Source of the DNA: an uncultured Bryobacteraceae bacterium
GTDB lineage: Bacteria > Acidobacteriota > Terriglobia > Bryobacterales > Bryobacteraceae
Direction of reading: 5' to 3'
NCBI GenBank assembly: GCA_938003835.1
Contig: CALKXJ010000029.1
Span: 1 to 34,841, forward strand
Length of the DNA: 34,841 bases
Positions 7,832 through 17,898 of this stretch are shown here, piece by piece. Positions within the stretch are counted from its first letter, which is position 1; the number at the start of each line of letters is the position of its first letter. A model generated the notes under the pieces. That model saw nothing but the letters and a program-made list of their open reading frames with translations. It had not been told where the DNA came from and searched no databases. The translations under genes were made by a program, and so were the position numbers.

Positions 7832-8276
7832 TTGGATCACAGGAGCGCGGGCCGCCGAGGGCGCGGTGAGTGAGAACGCCATGGAGGACTACGTCCTCCG
7901 GCCGCTGCCGAACGAGCACCTCTACTTCTGGGTTCGGCCGATCGACAACTCCAAACTCAAGGCGCAGGCCGCGCCGGAGGCCTCGCGCGCCTGCGTGCGC
8001 TCCATCGTGGCGTCGCTCATCGCCGTCATCATTCTGGTGGCGGCGCTGGCGCCGTTGGCCTACAACCTGCTCGCCGGCTACCAGATCCGGGAGCTCGACG
8101 CCAAACTCGAGCAACTGCGCCAGGAGCAGGCCCTGCTCGAGAAGCAGGAGGCCGAGCTGTTGCGCCCGGACCGCCTGGCGGAACTGGCCGAGGCCGAGCG
8201 GTATCAGAATCCGGCGCCTGCCCACTTGGTGCCGCTGGCGCCCCCGGCCGACGGCGCCGTGGCGATGAATCGGTAA
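7806..8276 (+). CDS. ftsL: FtsL-like division protein (bitopic, coiled coil)
   Basis: Sequence similarity in FtsL is poor across phyla, so this call rests on architecture and position. The 156-residue protein has a cytoplasmic N-terminus, one transmembrane helix (about 65-87, SIVASLIAVIILVAALAPL), and a periplasmic heptad-type coiled coil (94-132, IRELDAKLEQLRQEQALLEKQEAELL). The coil ends in the LRPDRLAELAE segment often seen in FtsL/FtsB-type proteins, then a Pro/Ala-rich tail. FtsL joins FtsB and FtsQ to activate FtsW-FtsI. It sits between rsmH and ftsI, the standard ftsL slot, overlapping rsmH by 26 bases. An ATG at 7881 is an alternative start that would remove 25 residues without affecting the membrane helix. 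No separate ftsB lies in the cluster. Confidence 0.8.
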   Translation: MATLATLIDWITGARAAEGAVSENAMEDYVLRPLPNEHLYFWVRPIDNSKLKAQAAPEASRACVRSIVASLIAVIILVAALAPLAYNLLAGYQIRELDAKLEQLRQEQALLEKQEAELLRPDRLAELAEAERYQNPAPAHLVPLAPPADGAVAMNR

Positions 8277-8302
8277 CTGCGCCGTGACATGGGGGGCCGG
8301 AG

Positions 8303-10327
8303 GTGGGTCTGTTTCTGGAGCCGCACAGGGACCGTCGCGTCGTCCTGCTGACCCGGGCGTTCCTGCTCTGGGCGCTGATCCTCGCCGGCAAGCTGGTCCA
8401 TCTGCATGTCTGGCGGCACGCGGAGCTCGCGGCGGCGGCCCGCCAGCAGCACAACGGCACCGAAACCATCCCTGCGCCGCGGGGTAAGATCCTGGACCGC
8501 ACCGGGCAGACGCTGGCGCTGAGCGTGCCGGTCGAGTCGGCCTTCGCCGACCCCCGGGCCATCGACGACATCGACCTGGCGGCCGGGCAGCTCGGCTCGC
8601 TGCTCAACATCGACGCCGGACGCCTTCACGAGCGCCTGGCGTGGGGGGTGGAGAACCGCAAGGCCTTCGTCTGGATCAAGCGCAGGTTGACGGACGAGGA
8701 GACGGCGCGGCTGAAGGCTTTGGGCAAGGACTGGATCCAGTTCCGGCGCGAAAGCAGGCGCATTTATCCGAAAGGACCGATCGCGGCGCACGTCGTCGGC
8801 ACGGTCGATTTCGACGAGAGCGGCAATAGCGGTCTGGAGCTGGCGCTGGAGCAGGAGCTCAAGGGCAAACCAGGCGTCGTCAACTTCCTTCGCGATTCCC
8901 GCAAACGGGGCGTCGAGTTTCACGTGCTGGAGGAGCCCAAGGCGGGTACCGACATCTGGCTGTCGATCGACGAACGCATCCAGTATGTGGCGAACCGGGA
9001 GCTGGAGCGTGCCGCCCGCGAATACAACTGTCCCACGGGCAGCCTGGTGGTGGTGAACCCGCACAACGGCGAGATCCTGGCGATGTCCAGCTATCCGCCC
9101 TTCGATCCCAACGAGCCGGTGCGGGGAGGCGAAGATCTGGCGGCTCGCACCAACCAAGCCATCTCCGTCCCGTTCGAACCCGGTTCGGTCTTCAAAGTCG
9201 TGACTCTGGCCACCGCGCTTGAGACGACCGATCTGACGCCCGAAAGCCCCCTCGATTGCGGGCCGGGCTACCTGGTGCTCCACGGGCGGACGATCCGCGA
9301 CATCCACGCCTACGGCACGCTCCCGTTGCAGAAAGTGCTTGCCAAGTCGAGCAACATCGGAACCATCCGAGCGGCCCTGCGCGTGGGCGAACGCCAGCTT
9401 TATGAATACATCCGGCGCTTTGGTTTCGGCGAGCGTACGGGCGTCCCGCTGCCGGCCGAATCGCCGGGCGTGGTGCATCCGCTGGGGCGCTGGCATGCGA
9501 CCTCGATCGGCTCGGTGGCCATGGGCCACGAGGTGAGCGCCACGGCGCTCCAGCTCGCGATGGCCGTTTCCGCAATCGCCAATGGAGGCGTACTGGTGAA
9601 GCCGCGGCTCATCCTCGGCCGGCAGACCGCCGACGGCGTCTGGCGGGAGGAGCCGCCGGTCGAGGTCCGGCGGGTCCTGAAGCCGGAGACAGCGGTCCTG
9701 ATGCGCCGGATGATGGAGAGCGTCGTGCTGGAGGGCACAGGCCGGCAAGCGCGACTGGCGGGCTTTACGGCGGGCGGCAAGACCGGCTCCGCGCAGATCG
9801 CCGACCCCGCGACGCGCCGCTACACGCACCGCTACAACGCCTCCTTTGTCGGCTTTGCCCCGGTCCAGAACCCGGTGATTGTCGTCGCCGTCACATTGAA
9901 TGGGGCGCCCCGCTACGGGGGCGTCGTGGCGGCCCCGGTGTTCCAGCGCGTGGCGCACGAGGCGTTGCGGATTCTGGGGGCAGTGCCGGACATTCCGCTC
10001 GAGGAGATCGCCCCCTGGGCTCCGACGCGGGAGCAGGAGGAGGAGCTGGCCGACGTGGCGGATGCCGGCACGGAAGCGGCCGGCACGGAAGAGGTCGCCG
10101 GTGGCGGCGGTGCAGTCGCCGGGGAGGTGCCGGGTGGTCCGGATTACCTTATCGGCCCCCGGGTGCCGGACTTCCGGGGCAAACCCTTGCGGGCGGTACT
10201 GGCCGAGTCGACGCGAAGCGGGATCCCGGTGGAGCTCGAGGGAAACGGGATAGCCCGCAGGCAGGAGCCTGCCCCGGGCGCAGTGCTCGCTGCCGGCAAG
10301 AAGGTGCGCATCGTCCTGGCGCCTTGA
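8303..10327 (+). CDS. ftsI: Septal peptidoglycan transpeptidase FtsI (PBP3/SpoVD type) with C-terminal PASTA domain
   Basis: A class B penicillin-binding protein of 674 residues that crosslinks septal peptidoglycan with FtsW. After a short cytoplasmic tail comes a transmembrane helix (about 14-34). The pedestal domain includes PRGKILDRTGQTLALS and GLELALEQELKGKPG. The transpeptidase domain has the active-site SVFK (Ser295, Lys298) in SVPFEPGSVFKVVT, the SSN motif (349-351) and the KTG triad (493-495) in GGKTGSAQ. A Gly/Ala/Glu-rich linker (about 573-613) leads to one PASTA domain (VPDFRGKPLRAVL to the end), a module common in Gram-positive SpoVD/PBP2x. The GTG start overlaps a GGAGG; the exact start is therefore uncertain, and an in-frame CTG two codons later has better spacing. 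Confidence 0.93.
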   Translation: MGLFLEPHRDRRVVLLTRAFLLWALILAGKLVHLHVWRHAELAAAARQQHNGTETIPAPRGKILDRTGQTLALSVPVESAFADPRAIDDIDLAAGQLGSLLNIDAGRLHERLAWGVENRKAFVWIKRRLTDEETARLKALGKDWIQFRRESRRIYPKGPIAAHVVGTVDFDESGNSGLELALEQELKGKPGVVNFLRDSRKRGVEFHVLEEPKAGTDIWLSIDERIQYVANRELERAAREYNCPTGSLVVVNPHNGEILAMSSYPPFDPNEPVRGGEDLAARTNQAISVPFEPGSVFKVVTLATALETTDLTPESPLDCGPGYLVLHGRTIRDIHAYGTLPLQKVLAKSSNIGTIRAALRVGERQLYEYIRRFGFGERTGVPLPAESPGVVHPLGRWHATSIGSVAMGHEVSATALQLAMAVSAIANGGVLVKPRLILGRQTADGVWREEPPVEVRRVLKPETAVLMRRMMESVVLEGTGRQARLAGFTAGGKTGSAQIADPATRRYTHRYNASFVGFAPVQNPVIVVAVTLNGAPRYGGVVAAPVFQRVAHEALRILGAVPDIPLEEIAPWAPTREQEEELADVADAGTEAAGTEEVAGGGGAVAGEVPGGPDYLIGPRVPDFRGKPLRAVLAESTRSGIPVELEGNGIARRQEPAPGAVLAAGKKVRIVLAP

Positions 10328-10367
10328 GGCGCTGGGGTTTTTGGCGGGTCCGAGAGGTGAGGGCAGC

Positions 10368-11855
10368 ATGAAGCTGGCTGAGTTGCTCGACGGCGCGGGA
10401 CTGAAGTCGGAACCGCCCGAAGAGCTCGCGCGCGCCGAGGTAGGCGGGCTCGCCTACGACTCGCGGCGCGTCCAGCCGGGTTTCCTGTTTTTCGCTTTCG
10501 CCGGGGCGCGCCACGACGGCCGCCAGTTTGCCGGTGACGCCCTGGCGCGCGGCGCCTTGGCCGTGGTGAGCGAGCTGGAGCCGCCGCCGGGTTTCGCGGG
10601 GGCCTGGCTCGAGGTGGAGCACGGGCGGCGAGCACTGGCGTTGGCGGCCCGCAAGCTCTTTGCGGACGTGCTGAGCCGGCTCACTCTCACCGGCATTACC
10701 GGGACCAACGGCAAGACCACGACCAGCTATCTCGTCGACGCGATTCTGCGGGCGGCCGGAAAGACAACAGCTCTGATCGGGACCATTCAGCATCTACTGG
10801 CCGGCCGCCCGCAGCGGGCGGTGAACACGACGCCGGAATCGATCGACCTTTACGAGATCTTCGCCGAGCTCGATCGCCTGGGCGGCACGCATGTCACAAT
10901 GGAGGTGTCGTCCCACGCCCTGGCGCTCGGGAGAGTCCACGGCATCCCGTTTCACACTGCGGTCTTCACGAACCTCACGCGCGATCACCTGGACTTTCAC
11001 GGCACGATGGAGAACTACTTCGAGGCCAAGCGCCTGCTGTTTCACGATCGCGACGCACCGCCGCCCCAGTGGGCGGTATTGAACTTCGATGATGCGTGGG
11101 CGCACCGCATCGCTCCGGAGGTGAGGACGCGCACGATCTGGTTCGGCCTCAACGAGGGCGCGGAGCTGACAGCCAGGAAGGTCCGGGCGGACTTCAACGG
11201 CTTGAGTCTCGAGGTCTGCTACGAGGGGAAGGTTTTCGAAGTGCGCTCGCCGCTTCTCGGCCGCATGAACGTCTCGAACATTCTGGCGGCCCTCGGCGCG
11301 GGCTTCGCCCTGGGCATAGCGCCGGAGAGGATGGTGCAGGGCATTGCGAGCTGCCGCGCCGTGAGCGGGCGCTTCGAGCGAGTGGACGAAGGGCAGCCGT
11401 TTCTGGTGATCGTCGACTACGCGCACACCGACGACGCGCTCCGCAACGCCATCGCCGCCGCGCGGGATCTCGAGCCGAAGCGGGTGATCACGGTCTTCGG
11501 CTGCGGCGGCGACCGCGACCGGACCAAGCGGCCGCTGATGGGCCAGGCGGCGGGCGAGGCCAGCGACTTTGTGGTGCTGACTTCCGACAACCCGCGCTCG
11601 GAGGACCCGCTGGCCATCATCAATGACGCTCTGGTCGGGCTGCGCCGCACCGACACCCCGCACCGGGTGGAGCCGGACCGGGAGCAGGCCATCCGCATCG
11701 CCTTGACGGAGGCGCGAGCCGGCGACATCGTGCTGATCGCGGGCAAGGGACACGAAACCTACCAGATCCTCCGGGATCGCACTGTCGAATTCGACGACCG
11801 GGAGGTGGCGCGGCGCGTGCTGCGGAGCTTCGGCTACGGGAGAGAGAGCCAATGA
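10368..11855 (+). CDS. murE: UDP-MurNAc-tripeptide synthetase MurE, probably meso-diaminopimelate-specific
   Basis: A cytoplasmic ATP-dependent ligase that adds the third stem-peptide residue to UDP-MurNAc-L-Ala-D-Glu. The 495-residue protein has the N-terminal UDP-binding domain (VGGLAYDSRRVQPGFLFFAF), the Mur-ligase P-loop TGTNGKTTTSYL (Lys116), TTPESIDLY and MEVSSHALALGRVHG, and the C-terminal domain with DYAHTDDALRNAI and FGCGGDRDRTKRP. The motif DNPRSEDP (Asp407-Arg410) is the family signature for meso-diaminopimelate rather than lysine. I chose ATG 10368 over an upstream TTG at 10341 because GAGGTGAGGG lies just before it. It starts 40 bases after ftsI and shares an ATGA overlap with murF. 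Confidence 0.94.
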   Translation: MKLAELLDGAGLKSEPPEELARAEVGGLAYDSRRVQPGFLFFAFAGARHDGRQFAGDALARGALAVVSELEPPPGFAGAWLEVEHGRRALALAARKLFADVLSRLTLTGITGTNGKTTTSYLVDAILRAAGKTTALIGTIQHLLAGRPQRAVNTTPESIDLYEIFAELDRLGGTHVTMEVSSHALALGRVHGIPFHTAVFTNLTRDHLDFHGTMENYFEAKRLLFHDRDAPPPQWAVLNFDDAWAHRIAPEVRTRTIWFGLNEGAELTARKVRADFNGLSLEVCYEGKVFEVRSPLLGRMNVSNILAALGAGFALGIAPERMVQGIASCRAVSGRFERVDEGQPFLVIVDYAHTDDALRNAIAAARDLEPKRVITVFGCGGDRDRTKRPLMGQAAGEASDFVVLTSDNPRSEDPLAIINDALVGLRRTDTPHRVEPDREQAIRIALTEARAGDIVLIAGKGHETYQILRDRTVEFDDREVARRVLRSFGYGRESQ

Positions 11856-13195
11856 CGCTGGGGCTTGAGGAAGCGGCGCGGGCGATCGGGGCCCGCGGGA
11901 CGCCGCCGGAGCGGGTGGCGACGGGCTTCAGCGTCGACTCGCGCACGCTCGAGGCCGGGGATCTGTTCTTTGCCCTGCGCGGCCCGGTGCACGACGGCCA
12001 TGACTACGTCGGCGAGGCCTTGGAAAAGGGCGCCGTGGCGGCGGTGGTCGAGAAGCCGGTGGCCGCGGGAGGGCCCTTGTTGGAGGTGCCCGACACCTAT
12101 CGCGCACTCAAGGACCTGGCAGGCTACGCGCGCGGCCGGTGGACGGGAACGATGATCGGGGTGACGGGGAGCGCCGGCAAGACAACCACCAAGGAAGCGA
12201 TCGCCCACCTGCTCGAGCTGCGCTGGAAGGTGGGCAAGAGCGCGGGCAACTACAACAACCACGTCGGCGTGCCGCTGTCGATTCTCCGCCTGCCCGAGGA
12301 GTGCCGCGCAGCGGTGATCGAAATCGCCATGAACCACGCCGGTGAGATCGCCGAACTGGCCGCGATCGCGCGCCCTCAGATCGGTGTGGTGACCAACGTC
12401 GGGCACGCGCATGTGGAGTTCTTCGACTCGATCGAGGGGATTGCGCGCGCCAAGCGGGAGCTGATCGAAGCGCTGCCTCGCGACGGCACGGCGGTGCTGA
12501 ATGCCGACGACGCGCGGGTGCTCGCCTTCCGCGAGATCCATCCCGGCCCGGTGGTGACGTTCGGTTTCTCGGAAGGGGCCGACGTCCGGGCTGATCGGCT
12601 CGAGCGAACGGAGGCGGGCTCGCGCTTTCACCTGGCGGGGGACGGCTGGCTCGAGACCCCGCTCGAGGGGCGGCACGCGATCCGGAATCTGCTGGCGGCG
12701 CTCGCCGTGGCCCGGCTCTTCGGCCTCGAGGCGGCCGAGCTGGCGGAGGCCGTGCGCCGCTTTGAAGCGCCTGAGATGCGCGGCCGGCGGTTTCACCGGC
12801 ACGGGGTGACGATCCTGGACGACTGCTATAACGCCAATCCGGAAGCGATGTGCGCGATGCTCGATGCGCTGCGCGAGACGCCGGGCACACGAAAGGTGGC
12901 CGTGCTCGGCCAGATGCTCGAGCTCGGTCGCCACAGCGAGGAGCTCCACCGCCGGGTGGGCCGGTATGCCGCCGAAAGCGGCGTCGATCTTCTCGTGGGC
13001 GTCAAAGGCGACGCCCGGTACCTGGTGGAGGCGGCGGTGGAGGCCGGCCTCAAACCCGGGGCAGCCCACTTTCGCGAGGAGCCGGAGGAGGCGGGCGAAC
13101 TCGTGCGCGTGCTGGCGCGCCCGGGCGATGTGATCCTGTTCAAGGCCTCGCGCGGGACGCGGATCGAAAAGGCTCTGGAGAGATTTCTCGGATAG
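11852..13195 (+). CDS. murF: UDP-MurNAc-tripeptide:D-Ala-D-Ala ligase MurF
   Basis: MurF joins the D-Ala-D-Ala dipeptide to the UDP-MurNAc-tripeptide in the cytoplasm, completing the pentapeptide precursor. The 447-residue protein shows the family order: FSVDSRTLEAGDLFFALRG near the N-terminus, P-loop GVTGSAGKTTTKEAIA (Lys110), SAGNYNNHVGVPLS, EIAMNHAGEIAEL, TNVGHAHVEFF, and the C-terminal DDCYNANPEAMCAMLDAL followed by VAVLGQMLELG. Its start shares four bases with the murE stop and it ends 6 bases before mraY, so it is translated with both. A ddl gene for the dipeptide substrate is not in the window. Confidence 0.95.
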   Translation: MTLGLEEAARAIGARGTPPERVATGFSVDSRTLEAGDLFFALRGPVHDGHDYVGEALEKGAVAAVVEKPVAAGGPLLEVPDTYRALKDLAGYARGRWTGTMIGVTGSAGKTTTKEAIAHLLELRWKVGKSAGNYNNHVGVPLSILRLPEECRAAVIEIAMNHAGEIAELAAIARPQIGVVTNVGHAHVEFFDSIEGIARAKRELIEALPRDGTAVLNADDARVLAFREIHPGPVVTFGFSEGADVRADRLERTEAGSRFHLAGDGWLETPLEGRHAIRNLLAALAVARLFGLEAAELAEAVRRFEAPEMRGRRFHRHGVTILDDCYNANPEAMCAMLDALRETPGTRKVAVLGQMLELGRHSEELHRRVGRYAAESGVDLLVGVKGDARYLVEAAVEAGLKPGAAHFREEPEEAGELVRVLARPGDVILFKASRGTRIEKALERFLG

Positions 13196-13201
13196 CGCGG
13201 A

Positions 13202-14335
<1,134 letters not shown>

Positions 14336-14340
14336 GCCGA

Positions 14341-15687
14341 ATGAAGCTGGAAGGCGCCCGGGTGCTCATCGTCGGGATGGCCCGCTCGGGGCTGGCGGCG
14401 GTGGAGCTGGCGCGGGCGCACGGCGCGGTGGTCGAAGCGGTCGACCAGCGCCCGCTCGAGGAGCTCGGCCAAGCAGCCGAGCGGCTGGCCGCCCTCGGGG
14501 TGCCGTTCCGGCGGCAGAGCGAGGCGGTCTTCGACGGCTGGGATCTGATCGTCATCTCTCCCGGTGTGCGGGCGGATCTCGAACCGCTCGAGGCGGCGCG
14601 GCGGCGCGGGGTGCGCGTCGTCGGCGATCTCGAGTTGGCAAGCTGGTTTCTGGAAGGCCCGGTGATCGGCATCACCGGAACCAACGGCAAGACCACCACC
14701 ACGGCGCTCACGGGACACATCCTGCGCGAGGCGGGCATCCCCGTGCAGGTGGGCGGCAATATCGGCTGGGTCGCGCCCTGCGCGATGGTGGCCGCCAGCC
14801 GGCCCGGGCAGTGGAACGTGCTCGAAGTTTCCAGTTTCCAGCTCGAGACGATCGAGCGGTTTCGCGCCGAGATCGCCGCCCTGCTCAACATTACGCCCGA
14901 TCACCTGGACCGGCACGGCACCTTCGAGCGCTACGCGGCGAGCAAGCGGCGCCTGCTCGAGACCCAGACGGCGGCCGATGCGAAGATCCTCAACGCCGAG
15001 GATTCGACCTGCCGGAGCTTTGCCGGCGTCGGGGGGCGCACCCTCTGGTTCAGCTCGAAGGCGCGGCCCGAGCGTGGGGCCTGGCTCGAGCGGGATCGCA
15101 TCTGGGTCGACGGCGAACCGCTGATGGAGATCGCCGCCGTGCCGCTACGGGGCCGGCACAACCTGGAGAACGTCATGGCCGCGGCGCTCGCCGCGCATCG
15201 AGCCGGCGTGGCTCGTGAGGCGATCGCCGCCGCCGTGCGCTCGTTCCCGGGCGTCGAGCACCGGCTGGAGTTTGTCCGGCGCATTCGGGGCGTGGATTAC
15301 TTTAACGACTCAAAAGCCACCAACGTCGACGCGGCGCTCAAGGCGCTCGACGCCTTCGCCGGGCCGCTCTGGGTGATCCTCGGCGGCAGGGACAAGGACT
15401 CCGACTACGCCCCCCTGCGCCCAATGCTGGCGGAGAAGGCGCGCGGGGTGCTGCTGATCGGCGAGGCGGCGGGGAAGATTGCGCGGGCGCTCGAGGGAGC
15501 CGTTCCACTGGTGGAATGTGGCACGCTCGAGGCTGCGGTCGAGGAGGCGGCGCGGCGCGCCGCGCCCGGCGACACCGTTCTGCTGGCGCCGGCCTGCGCC
15601 AGCTTCGATCAGTTCAAGGACTTTGAGCACCGGGGCCGCGTGTTCAAGGCCGCCGTGGCCCGCCTGGAGGAGAACGCATGCGCCTGA
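14341..15687 (+). CDS. murD: UDP-MurNAc-L-Ala:D-Glu ligase MurD
   Basis: MurD adds D-glutamate to UDP-MurNAc-L-alanine in the cytoplasm. The 448-residue protein begins MKLEGARVLIVGMARSGLAA, a Rossmann-type UDP-binding domain. It continues with the P-loop GITGTNGKTTTT (Lys117), GGNIGW, VLEVSSFQLE, NITPDHLDRHGTFE, and C-terminal signatures EHRLEFVRRIRGVDYFNDSKATN and ILGGRDKDSDY. Length and motif order are normal. The ATG follows GAGGTGAGC and lies 5 bases after mraY. The same frame is open far upstream across mraY, but that is an artefact of high G+C. The last ten bases overlap ftsW. Confidence 0.96.
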   Translation: MKLEGARVLIVGMARSGLAAVELARAHGAVVEAVDQRPLEELGQAAERLAALGVPFRRQSEAVFDGWDLIVISPGVRADLEPLEAARRRGVRVVGDLELASWFLEGPVIGITGTNGKTTTTALTGHILREAGIPVQVGGNIGWVAPCAMVAASRPGQWNVLEVSSFQLETIERFRAEIAALLNITPDHLDRHGTFERYAASKRRLLETQTAADAKILNAEDSTCRSFAGVGGRTLWFSSKARPERGAWLERDRIWVDGEPLMEIAAVPLRGRHNLENVMAAALAAHRAGVAREAIAAAVRSFPGVEHRLEFVRRIRGVDYFNDSKATNVDAALKALDAFAGPLWVILGGRDKDSDYAPLRPMLAEKARGVLLIGEAAGKIARALEGAVPLVECGTLEAAVEEAARRAAPGDTVLLAPACASFDQFKDFEHRGRVFKAAVARLEENACA

Positions 15688-16814
15688 AGATGGACTGGCC
15701 GCTGTTTTTGAGCATCCTCTTTCTGGTCTCCGTGGGGCTGGTCTTCGTCTTCAGCGCCTCAGCGGTGGTAGCCGAGGCCCGCTACGGCAGCGGCAGCCAC
15801 TTTTTCTTCCTCCGGCAGGTGATCGCGGCGCTGCTGGCCTTCGCCGTTCTGCTGGCGTTGAGCCGCTGGGACTACCGAAAACTGATGTCCGAGCGATGGG
15901 CCTTTACCGGCCTGGGTCTGGTGATGGGCCTGCTCGCCGCCGTCTACTTCATTGACCGGGAGCATCACCGCTGGCTGCGGCTCGGCCCGCTCAGCCTTCA
16001 GCCTTCGGAGCTGGCCAAGCCGGCGCTGATCCTGTTCCTGGCCTATTACGTCACCGCGCGCGCGGCGGAGATCAACAGCGGGCGAACCCTGGCGGCGCCG
16101 GCGCTCGCCATCGCGCTGCTGGCGGGCATGGTGGTGAAGGCGGACCTGGGCACCGGCGTCGTGCTGATGGGGATCGCCGGAGCGATCTTTTTCGTCGCGG
16201 GCATGAGGCGCCGGTATTTCCAGATCGCCAGCGTGCTCATGACGGTGGCGGTCGCCGTGGCGATCGTCTCCGAGCCCTACCGCCTGCTGCGGGTGATTCA
16301 GAAATTCGATCCCCAGTACAAGATCCTGAACTGGGTCGATCCGAACGGCTGGGTTCTGGGCTATGCCATGAGCGGGACAGCCCCGCCCGACACGCGCTAC
16401 CAGGCCGAACAGGCCGTGCTCGCCTTCGGCGCCGGCGGGCCCTTCGGCGTCGGCCTGATGCAAGGCAAACAGAAACTCGGCTTCCTGCCCGAGGCCCACA
16501 CCGATTTCATCTTCGCCATCATCGGCGAGGAGCTGGGACTGATCGGGACGCTGGCGGTGCTGGCGGCGTTCCTCGTCATCCTGTTGCGGGGGCTGCGCCT
16601 GTACTGGAGCGCGCTCGACGAGTTCGGACGGTACCTGGCGGTGGGCATCACCGTCTCGATCGTCCTCCAGGCGTTCATCAACATGAGCGTGGCGGTCGAC
16701 CTCGGACCGACCAAAGGGATTCCGCTGCCGCTGGTGAGCTACGGAGGCAGCTCGCTGGTGAGCAGCATGATCATGCTCGGATTGCTGCTCAACGTCAGCC
16801 AACGTGCCCGATGA
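15678..16814 (+). CDS. ftsW: Septal peptidoglycan glycosyltransferase FtsW (SEDS family)
   Basis: FtsW polymerises lipid II into septal glycan strands together with FtsI. The 378-residue membrane protein has about ten helices. SEDS hallmarks are present: VGLVFVFSASAVVAEARYGSG at the start, HRWLRLGPLSLQPSELAKPA, VVKADLGTGVVLM, the long extracellular segment YQAEQAVLAFGAGGPFGVGL with GKQKLGFLPEAHTDFIFAIIGEELG, and ATG-proximal MRLKMDWPLFL. The C-terminus includes KGIPLPLVSYGGSSL. RodA is an alternative within the family, but the position between murD and murG and the partner ftsI in the same operon favour FtsW. It overlaps murD by 10 bases (ribosome site GGAG inside murD) and murG by 11. Confidence 0.95.
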   Translation: MRLKMDWPLFLSILFLVSVGLVFVFSASAVVAEARYGSGSHFFFLRQVIAALLAFAVLLALSRWDYRKLMSERWAFTGLGLVMGLLAAVYFIDREHHRWLRLGPLSLQPSELAKPALILFLAYYVTARAAEINSGRTLAAPALAIALLAGMVVKADLGTGVVLMGIAGAIFFVAGMRRRYFQIASVLMTVAVAVAIVSEPYRLLRVIQKFDPQYKILNWVDPNGWVLGYAMSGTAPPDTRYQAEQAVLAFGAGGPFGVGLMQGKQKLGFLPEAHTDFIFAIIGEELGLIGTLAVLAAFLVILLRGLRLYWSALDEFGRYLAVGITVSIVLQAFINMSVAVDLGPTKGIPLPLVSYGGSSLVSSMIMLGLLLNVSQRAR

Positions 16815-17898
16815 AAGGAGCAAGGTTTTCGTGATGGCCGGCGGCGGCACCGGCGGCCATGTGATTCCCGCGCTGGCGGTGGCGCGCGAGCTGCGGCGGC
16901 GCGGGCACCGGTGCGTGTTCGTCGGCACGCGCCGCGGCCTGGAGGTCCGCCTGGTCCCGCCGGAGGGGTTCCCCCTGAAATTCATCGAGATCGGTCCGCT
17001 CAAGCGCGTCGGCCTTGTCCGGGCCGGGCGCACGCTGGCTGAACTGCCGCTGCGCATCCTCCAAGCGTGGGCGCTGCTGGCGCGGCTGCGCGCGGCGGCG
17101 GTCTTCAGCATGGGCGGTTTTGCGGCCGGACCGGTGGCCTTGGCGGCCTGCCTGCGCCGCACGCCTCTGGTCGTGATGGAGCCCAACGCGATGCCCGGCT
17201 TCACCAACCGCCGGCTCGGCCGCTGGGTGACGCGTGCGCTCCTGAGTTTCCCCGAGGCGGGACGCTTCTTCCCTCCCTCGAAGTGGGAGGTGACGGGCCT
17301 GCCGGTGCGCGAGGAGTTTTTCCGGCTTCCGCCGAAGCCGCGCGAGGCGGTGCTCACGGTGCTGATCACCGGCGGCAGCCAGGGTTCGCGCACCCTGAAC
17401 GAGGCGGCGCGCGGGGCCTGGCCGCTGTTTCGCCGCGGGCCGGTGCCGGTGCGCCTGCTTCATCAGACGGGCCCGCAGGCCTTTGCCGAGCTGGCGGAGG
17501 CGTTCCGCGCCAGCGGTCTCGAGGGCGAGATCATGCCGTTCATCGACGACATGCCGGCTGCGTTTGGGCGAAGCGACCTGGTGGTGTGCCGCAGCGGGGC
17601 AGGCGCGGTGGCGGAGCTGGCGGCGGCGGGTAAGCCGTCGATCCTGGTTCCCTTCCCTTACGCCGCCGACGACCACCAGCTTCGCAACGCCGAGGCGATG
17701 GCGGCGGCCGGGGCGGCGCGGCTGGTGCCGGACAGCGAGATGAACGGGGCGCGGCTGTACGAGGAGGTGACGCGGCTGGCGCAAGAGCCGGGGCGGCTGG
17801 AGGAGATGGGGGAGGCGGCGCGCCGGCAGGCGCGGCCGCAGGCGGCGGCGCGGGCGGCGGAGGTGCTGGAGTGGGCGGCGGGGGGAGGAAAAAAATGA
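16804..17898 (+). CDS. murG: UDP-GlcNAc:lipid I N-acetylglucosaminyltransferase MurG
   Basis: MurG is the peripheral GT-B glycosyltransferase that adds GlcNAc to lipid I, giving lipid II. The 364-residue protein has the N-terminal glycine loop VMAGGGTGGHVIPALAVA (GGGTGGH at 13-19), GTRRGLEVRLVP, GGFAAGP, and the C-terminal UDP-GlcNAc site: LITGGSQGSRTLNEAA, HQTGP, FIDDMPAAFGRSDLVVCRSGAGAVAELAA and PFPYAADDHQLRNAEAM. A GTG start inside the ftsW end is used because later in-frame starts would remove the first beta-strand. It probably depends on coupling to ftsW. Its C-terminal 30 residues are rich in Ala, Arg and Gly, and it shares an ATGA with the chosen murC start. Confidence 0.95.
   Translation: MPDERSKVFVMAGGGTGGHVIPALAVARELRRRGHRCVFVGTRRGLEVRLVPPEGFPLKFIEIGPLKRVGLVRAGRTLAELPLRILQAWALLARLRAAAVFSMGGFAAGPVALAACLRRTPLVVMEPNAMPGFTNRRLGRWVTRALLSFPEAGRFFPPSKWEVTGLPVREEFFRLPPKPREAVLTVLITGGSQGSRTLNEAARGAWPLFRRGPVPVRLLHQTGPQAFAELAEAFRASGLEGEIMPFIDDMPAAFGRSDLVVCRSGAGAVAELAAAGKPSILVPFPYAADDHQLRNAEAMAAAGAARLVPDSEMNGARLYEEVTRLAQEPGRLEEMGEAARRQARPQAAARAAEVLEWAAGGGKK

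Noticed and set aside
8204-10369. Minus-strand open frame opposite ftsI
   Set aside because: The plus strand holds all transpeptidase motifs (SVFK, SSN, KTG).
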